Assembly: GCA_964629645.1 (NCBI GenBank)
Contig: CAZVSU010000077.1
Coordinates: 1 to 10,486, forward strand
DNA length: 10,486 bases
Direction of reading: 5' to 3'
DNA from: JAAKFL01 sp964629645
Lineage (GTDB): Bacteria > Chlamydiota > Chlamydiia > Chlamydiales > SLFE01
Each line of letters starts with the position of its first letter. Position 1 is the first letter of the stretch. Shown here one piece after another: positions 5,955-10,486 of the stretch. A program made the translations under genes and the position numbers. A model generated the notes under the pieces. That model saw only the letters and a list, made by a program, of their open reading frames with translations. It was not told the origin of the DNA and searched no databases.

Positions 5955-6704
5955 CTATCGGTTGCTGCGAGTTTTTGCGAGGAGCCGGAGCATCTCGATG
6001 TAAAGCCAGATTAAGGTGACCATGAGCGCAAAAGCCCCGTACCATTCCATGTATTTGGGTGCGCCGTAAGCAGCCCCTTTCTCGATGAAATCAAAGTCAA
6101 TCACCAGATTAAGAGCGGCGATTCCGACAACGACAAGACTGAAAATAATCCCGACAGGTCCGCTGCCGTAGATCATGCCGAATTGAACGCCGAAAAGAGA
6201 AAAGACAAACGACACGAGATAGATCAGGAAAATCGCCCCGGTTGCAGCGACGACTCCGAGCTTAAATTTTTCCGTTGCCTTAATGAGGCCGGTTTCGTAA
6301 GCGAACATCATCACCGCCAAAGTTCCAAAGGTCAAAGAAACCGCTTGGAACACAAGCCCCGGGTACTGCGCTTCGAAAACCGACGAGATGCCTCCAATAA
6401 AAAACCCTTGAAAGAGGGCGTATATCGGCGCTGATACCGGGGCCCACTCCTTTTTGAAGACGGTGGCGATCCCTGTGATGAGTCCGCCAATCATACCGCC
6501 ATAAAGCCAAGGGGTGACGGCCGCGGGGTTGCCCGACTGAAAAAAAAGCGTCCATGTGTAGCCGGCGGTCAGAAGAACGCAGGCGAGAAGAATCAAAGTT
6601 TTAAGGGCTGTGCCGCCGGTTGTCATCGCGTTGTCTGCAGCCGCGGTATTCCGAAGACCTCTGAAGGTCTCTTCTGTCAATGAAGGGTTTGCTGATCGCA
6701 TCAT
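5955..6704 (-). CDS. Bax inhibitor-1-like (BI-1/YccA-related) membrane protein
   Basis: A 249-residue inner-membrane protein with about seven transmembrane helices (roughly 33-53, 66-83, 91-109, 119-136, 148-171, 183-203 and 221-243). The start MMRSANPSLTEETFRG and the ending LVIDFDFIEKGA...APKYMEWYGAF with LIWLYIEMLRLL match the bacterial Bax-inhibitor-1-like subfamily (Pfam BaxI_1) as I remember it. BI-1 relatives such as YetJ act as pH-sensitive calcium leak channels through conserved acidic residues. Asp203, Asp205 and Glu208 in the sixth-helix region are the candidates here, but the physiological role of this subfamily is not known to me. The start is set by an almost ideal Shine-Dalgarno (AAAGGAGGT) seven bases before the first of two adjacent ATGs, which predicts strong translation. 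It has its own promoter and diverges from secA. Confidence 0.92.
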   Translation of the reverse strand: MMRSANPSLTEETFRGLRNTAAADNAMTTGGTALKTLILLACVLLTAGYTWTLFFQSGNPAAVTPWLYGGMIGGLITGIATVFKKEWAPVSAPIYALFQGFFIGGISSVFEAQYPGLVFQAVSLTFGTLAVMMFAYETGLIKATEKFKLGVVAATGAIFLIYLVSFVFSLFGVQFGMIYGSGPVGIIFSLVVVGIAALNLVIDFDFIEKGAAYGAPKYMEWYGAFALMVTLIWLYIEMLRLLAKTRSNR

Positions 6705-6731
6705 AAGGAAACCTCCTTTAATTTTGCCTCA

Positions 6732-6760
6732 ATAATAGTGGAAAAATCCTATTTTGTCCA
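6732..6760 (-). promoter_or_regulatory. Promoter of the Bax-inhibitor-like gene
   Basis: On the minus strand TGGACA (6755-6760) is followed after exactly 17 bases by TATTAT (6732-6737), with the gene start about 28 bases beyond the -10. Both hexamers match the sigma70/sigma66 consensus at five of six bases, and the spacing is optimal. Confidence 0.75.
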
Positions 6761-6767
6761 CGCAACC

Positions 6768-6796
6768 TTGCTTCAAACAGAATTTTAAGGTATGAT
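6768..6796 (+). promoter_or_regulatory. secA promoter
   Basis: TTGCTT (6768-6773), a 17-base spacer and TATGAT (6791-6796) form a good sigma70/sigma66-type promoter. Transcription would begin near 6803, about 28 bases before the secA ATG. This rules out an in-frame ATG at 6792, which lies inside the -10 box. Confidence 0.7.
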
Positions 6797-6830
6797 TTGC
6801 ACTTTAAATAGTAAGCTTTGCAGGGTAATT

Positions 6831-9800
6831 ATGTTCTCATTTCTTAAAAAGATATTTGGATCTTGGCAGGATCGTACCGTCAGAAAATACAGAAAAAAAG
6901 TGCAAGAGATCAATCGCTATGATGAACAATTTCAAGCGCTTTCCGATTCCGAGATCAGAGCCAAAACAGCAGAGTTCAAAGAGCGGCTGGCGCAAGGGGC
7001 CACCCTCGACGATCTCCTCCCCGAGGCGTATGCGGTGGTCAAAAATGCCTGCAGGCGGATGGTCGGCATGCAAGTTCATGTTTCCGGTTACGATCAAAAA
7101 TGGGATATGGTGCCCTATGATGTGCAGTTGATCGGAGCGATCGCCATGCATGACGGCTCGATCGCCGAGATGCAGACCGGAGAGGGCAAAACGTTGACAG
7201 CCACGCTGCCGCTCTATCTGAACGCGCTGAAGGGTCAGCCTGTCCACTTAGTCACTGTCAATGATTATCTTGCCGAAAGAGATTGCCAATGGACAGGTTC
7301 TATCCTGCGGTGGCTCGGGTTGACGACCGGGGCGCTCACCAACGGCACGCCGATGGAAAAAAGAAAAGAGACGTACGACAATGATGTTGTTTATGGAACC
7401 GCTTCCGAGTTTGGCTTCGATTACTTAAGAGATAATTCGATGGCGACAAGCAAGGATCAGCAGGTGCAGCGGGGCCACTTCTTTGCGATCATTGACGAGG
7501 TGGACTCGGTGTTGATTGATGAAGCGAGAACACCTTTGATCATCTCGGGTCCGGCGCCCGAAAGCTATCAGATGTACGGAGAGCTCAAGAGCGCAGTTTC
7601 AGAGCTTGTGCGCCGGCAGCGCGATTTTTGCAACCAACTGGCCTCGGAAGCCAAACGCGTTTTGGATAAACGGGAGCTTGACGGGAACCTTCGCCCCTCC
7701 AAAGAGGAGATCGACGCTGCCCTCCGTAAATTGTGGATCGTCAGCAAGGGGACGCCCCGGCACAAAGTTGTCAAACGGATGCAGGAAGATCCCGATCTCA
7801 GGGCCGCGCTCGACGACATCGACGTCTATTACCACGGCGAGCAAGGAAAAAAGGAAAAGGCAGGCGTCTTAAGCGAGCTTTACATCATTGTTGACGAGAA
7901 GGCGAGCGAGTATGAATTGACCGATAGAGGGATCGCGACGTGGGGTGAAATTGCAGGCGCGGGTCACGATGACGACTTTGTGATGCTCGACTTAGGTCAT
8001 GAGTTTTTGCTGATTGAAAACGACGACGCGCTCGATGATGAGCAAAAGATGCAAAGAAAGCTCGACGTCCAAGACCAAGATGCCAAGCGCAAAGAGCGGG
8101 CGCACAACGTGCGGCAGATGCTGAGAGCCCACCTTCTGATGGAAAAAGATGTCGATTACATCATTCAGGACAGCAAAATTGTCATCATCGATGAAAATAC
8201 GGGACGGCCGCAGCCCGGACGCCGCTTTTCAGACGGCCTCCACCAAGCGATCGAAGCGAAAGAAGGGGTGGAGATTCAGCGCGAAACCCAGACCTATGCG
8301 ACGATCACGCTCCAAAATTTCTTCCGCATGTACGACAAAATCTCGGGGATGACCGGTACCGCTGTGACCGAAGCGGGAGAGTTTAAAGAGATTTATAAGC
8401 TTGAAGTGCTTTCGATCCCGACACACCGCCCTTGCGTCAGAGAAGATGCCAACGACGAAATTTATATGACGGAGAGGGAAAAGTATAACGCCATCTTAAA
8501 AGATGTCTTGGAAGAGAATAAAAAAGGGCGCCCTATCCTGATCGGAACCGAGTCGGTCGAGGTGTCGGAAAAGCTTTCGCGCATTTTCCGTCAAAACGGC
8601 CTTCCTCACGTCGTCCTCAATGCGAAAAATCACGAAAAAGAAGCGGAGATTGTGGCGAGCGCCGGGCAGAGCAAGTCGATCACCATTGCAACGAATATGG
8701 CGGGAAGAGGAACCGATATCAAGCTTGGCGAGGGAGTGGCGTCAATCGGAGGTCTTTACGTCCTCGGCACAACCCGCCATCAGTCCCGCCGTATCGACCG
8801 CCAGCTCCGAGGGCGTTCAGCGCGGCAGGGAGATCCGGGCAGCTCTAAATTTTACGTCTCGTTCGAAGACTCTCTGATGCGCCTTTTTGCCTCTCCGAGA
8901 CTCAATGCTATTTTGCAAAAGTTCCGCCCTCCTGAAGGGGAACCGATATCGGCTCATATTCTCAACCGCTCCATAGAAACAGCGCAAAAACGGGTGGAAC
9001 AAAGGAACTACAGCATCCGGAAGCATACCCTCGAGTACGACGATGTCATGAACAAGCAACGGCAAGAGATTTATGCCTTCCGCAACCTCATTCTCCACTC
9101 GGGCGATATCCTGAGCGATGCAAAGGAGTTGCTTGAGGAGGTCTGCGATCAAGCCACAGAAGAGTATGCGTCTGTTCAGACGGAAGGCGGCAGCTGGGAT
9201 CGTCAGGGGCTGCACGAGTGGCTGATCGATCATTTCCCCGTCGAGAACAACGCCTTGAATGGAGAGGGGGACGATCCCGAGGTCTATTCGTCGATGATCA
9301 GAGATAAAGTGGTGTCGGCCTTTCAAGAAAAGGTGCAGCGTGAGCTTGATAAGCTGGGCGACAGAAAGCCTGGCGACGGCGATAATCCTGTCGAGTACGC
9401 TGTTCGTAATGTGATGATTCAAGAAGTGGATAAAAGGTGGCAGCACCACCTTTTAACAATGGACCACCTCCGTTCAGACGTGATGCTGAGACAGTTTGGC
9501 CAGCGCGATCCATTAATGGAGTTTAAGAAGGAAGCTTTCGATCTGTTCAACGAGCTTTCGATCGATTTGAAGACAACCATTGCCCAAAATTTGTTTAAAT
9601 TCGAGCTCATGCCTGTCGATACATCTCAACTACGAGCCATTTTGAGCCAAATGAAAATGGAAAGCGAGCGATCCCTAGTCGAAGGTTTCGATCAGCGGCC
9701 GCAGCCTTCATCCTCACAGTCGGAGCAGCAAGAAAAAAACGAACCGATTCATGTCGAAAAACGGCCCGGTCGTAATGACATGTGTTCATGCGGAAGCGGC

Positions 9801-9851
9801 AAAAAATATAAAAAATGCTGCGGTGCCAAGGAAGAAGTCGAGTCGCTCTAA
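6831..9851 (+). CDS. secA: Preprotein translocase ATPase SecA
   Basis: The motor that drives unfolded preproteins through SecYEG using ATP. From this start it has 1006 residues, longer than E. coli SecA (901). Visible elements are Walker A TGEGKT (116-121), Walker B DEVD (222-225), GTASEFGFDYLRDN, GMTGTA, TNMAGRGTD (621-629) and the arginine-finger motif RQLRGRSARQGDPG. The long helical scaffold region has HTLEYDDVMNKQR. Extra length comes from an insertion in the preprotein-binding region after LIISGP (about residues 260-350, including LWIVSKGTPRHK), which I recall in chlamydial and Bacteroidetes SecA. The C-terminus ends in a SEC-C zinc motif with Cys985, Cys987, Cys996 and Cys997. The ATG at 6831 follows AGGG at 5-6 bases and begins MFSFLKKIFG like chlamydial relatives. 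An upstream in-frame ATG at 6792 sits in the promoter -10 and is rejected. Confidence 0.98.
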   Translation: MFSFLKKIFGSWQDRTVRKYRKKVQEINRYDEQFQALSDSEIRAKTAEFKERLAQGATLDDLLPEAYAVVKNACRRMVGMQVHVSGYDQKWDMVPYDVQLIGAIAMHDGSIAEMQTGEGKTLTATLPLYLNALKGQPVHLVTVNDYLAERDCQWTGSILRWLGLTTGALTNGTPMEKRKETYDNDVVYGTASEFGFDYLRDNSMATSKDQQVQRGHFFAIIDEVDSVLIDEARTPLIISGPAPESYQMYGELKSAVSELVRRQRDFCNQLASEAKRVLDKRELDGNLRPSKEEIDAALRKLWIVSKGTPRHKVVKRMQEDPDLRAALDDIDVYYHGEQGKKEKAGVLSELYIIVDEKASEYELTDRGIATWGEIAGAGHDDDFVMLDLGHEFLLIENDDALDDEQKMQRKLDVQDQDAKRKERAHNVRQMLRAHLLMEKDVDYIIQDSKIVIIDENTGRPQPGRRFSDGLHQAIEAKEGVEIQRETQTYATITLQNFFRMYDKISGMTGTAVTEAGEFKEIYKLEVLSIPTHRPCVREDANDEIYMTEREKYNAILKDVLEENKKGRPILIGTESVEVSEKLSRIFRQNGLPHVVLNAKNHEKEAEIVASAGQSKSITIATNMAGRGTDIKLGEGVASIGGLYVLGTTRHQSRRIDRQLRGRSARQGDPGSSKFYVSFEDSLMRLFASPRLNAILQKFRPPEGEPISAHILNRSIETAQKRVEQRNYSIRKHTLEYDDVMNKQRQEIYAFRNLILHSGDILSDAKELLEEVCDQATEEYASVQTEGGSWDRQGLHEWLIDHFPVENNALNGEGDDPEVYSSMIRDKVVSAFQEKVQRELDKLGDRKPGDGDNPVEYAVRNVMIQEVDKRWQHHLLTMDHLRSDVMLRQFGQRDPLMEFKKEAFDLFNELSIDLKTTIAQNLFKFELMPVDTSQLRAILSQMKMESERSLVEGFDQRPQPSSSQSEQQEKNEPIHVEKRPGRNDMCSCGSGKKYKKCCGAKEEVESL

Positions 9852-9921
9852 AAAACTTGCGAGAAAACGAAAGATGTTTCATAAAAACACATGAAGTGAT
9901 CTCATGACTTAAAGGAATCAG

Positions 9922-10428
9922 GTGACAAATATCACATCTTCAAAAAAAACCAAGCTTTGCTGGAATTGCGAAGGAGTGGTCGAACGCTCGTCGGAAAATT
10001 GCATCTACTGCGGTGTCTATCTTCATCCCGAAGATGAAGATCTCATTGATGAAATCGAAGACGAGGTTGACACGTCGCCTCTTTACACGCCTAACCAAGA
10101 GGAAGATGAGTCCGGCGAAGCCTCTGCCGCTGCCGAGGAAGAGCGCATCCTCTATGAAGAGATTCATTCCGAACATGAAACGAAAAGTGCGAGCAGTGAA
10201 GATATCAGGGGTGTTATCCTTCCCTTAGTTTTTCTTCTTGCAGGTTCTGTTTTTCTACTGTTCGGATTGATTTTGTACTTTTTCTCAAAAGATGGACTGT
10301 TTGTTCTCAAATGGAACGCCAACTACTGGTTCGTCTATCTCCTGATCGGAATTCCTCTCCTTTATATTGGATGGCGGACACTCCAATATTACGAGGAGAG
10401 CATCCACGACGATAATGTTGTCGGTTAA
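9922..10428 (+). CDS. Small zinc-ribbon membrane protein
   Basis: A 168-residue protein of unknown function. An N-terminal zinc ribbon has two CX2C knuckles, Cys13/Cys16 and Cys27/Cys30, 10 residues apart. A very acidic, probably disordered linker (about 36-95, rich in Glu and Asp) follows, then two transmembrane helices (about 97-121 and 135-152) joined by a short loop, and a short acidic tail. With the ribbon and linker on one side and a helical hairpin in the membrane, both termini would face the same compartment, probably the cytoplasm. The start is GTG, supported by AAAGGA 5 bases upstream, and no better ATG is nearby. It lies 70 bases after secA with no clear terminator or promoter between, so cotranscription is likely. 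Its position suggests the counterpart of the hypothetical gene after secA in Chlamydia (around CT702), which I could not verify. Confidence 0.85.
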   Translation: MTNITSSKKTKLCWNCEGVVERSSENCIYCGVYLHPEDEDLIDEIEDEVDTSPLYTPNQEEDESGEASAAAEEERILYEEIHSEHETKSASSEDIRGVILPLVFLLAGSVFLLFGLILYFFSKDGLFVLKWNANYWFVYLLIGIPLLYIGWRTLQYYEESIHDDNVVG

Positions 10429-10486
10429 ATCCCCCTAGTACTTAGTTAATAAAGTTTTTACTTATAATCGAATGTGTGTTACGTTG
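10429..10486 (+). promoter_or_regulatory. Right-edge non-coding segment with a -10-like box
   Basis: TATAAT (10463-10468) is a perfect -10 hexamer, but no good -35 lies 16-18 bases upstream. The surroundings are AT-rich, as expected for a promoter region of a rightward gene beyond the window. No GC-rich terminator hairpin follows the zinc-ribbon gene. Confidence 0.35.

Noticed and set aside
6792..6830. Upstream in-frame ATG extending SecA by 13 residues
   Set aside because: This ATG lies within the -10 box of the secA promoter (6791-6796), and the extra residues do not look like a SecA N-terminus. ATG 6831 gives the expected MFSFLKKIFG start.
8817..9449. 210-codon open frame antisense to secA
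   Set aside because: It lies wholly inside secA on the opposite strand, its translation resembles no family, and it has no ribosome binding site that stands out. It is a reading-frame shadow of secA.
9890..9906. CATGA...TCATG inverted repeat between secA and the zinc-ribbon gene
   Set aside because: The stem is only 5 base pairs, AT-rich and without a following T tract, so it is not a credible terminator.
1..10486. Mobile elements, CRISPR arrays, tRNA or rRNA genes
   Set aside because: I looked for transposase or integrase motifs, regularly spaced direct repeats and cloverleaf-type arms and saw none. The genes are intact and tightly packed.

Overview
The window looks like a chromosomal stretch from a member of the Chlamydiae, most likely an environmental (Parachlamydia/Waddlia/Simkania-type) lineage rather than a human-pathogen Chlamydia. 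The main evidence is the clustering of nth, mnmE, psd and secA, which I recall as a conserved neighbourhood in Chlamydia trachomatis (about CT697 to CT701). The Psd and SecA sequences are also of chlamydial type: Psd has ASFNDFF, YHRFHFP and NVGSIHQTY, and SecA begins MFSFLKKIFG and carries a long insertion. Base composition looks roughly balanced, and genes are tightly packed on both strands. The genus is inference.

Layout. Positions 1-170 are non-coding and hold a strong intrinsic terminator for the leftward genes. From 4381 leftward run four genes on the minus strand: an unrecognised helical, probably membrane-associated protein; mnmE (tRNA wobble-uridine modification GTPase); nth (endonuclease III, base excision repair); and a lipoprotein of a conserved uncharacterised family. 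A perfect hairpin separates the first gene from mnmE. From 4466 rightward come psd (phosphatidylserine decarboxylase) and a small exported protein. A minus-strand Bax-inhibitor-1-like membrane protein (5955-6704) converges on them with only 3 bases between the stop codons. secA starts divergently from it (6831-9851) and is followed by a small zinc-ribbon membrane protein with a GTG start (9922-10428). The last 58 bases hold a -10-like TATAAT, probably for a gene beyond the window.

The two divergent intergenic regions carry readable sigma70-type (chlamydial sigma66-type) promoters: an overlapping pair between the helical-protein gene and psd, and a clean back-to-back pair between the Bax-inhibitor-like gene and secA.

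Functionally the window is mostly housekeeping: protein export (SecA), phosphatidylethanolamine synthesis (Psd), tRNA modification (MnmE) and DNA repair (Nth), interspersed with four envelope or membrane proteins of unknown role. I find no mobile element, CRISPR array, RNA gene or obvious new multi-gene system. The points most worth a second look are an altered Psd self-processing motif (GAST), an Nth with only three C-terminal cysteines, a SecA that carries a zinc-binding SEC-C tail, the uncharacterised genes, and a 16-base inverted repeat near the two window ends.
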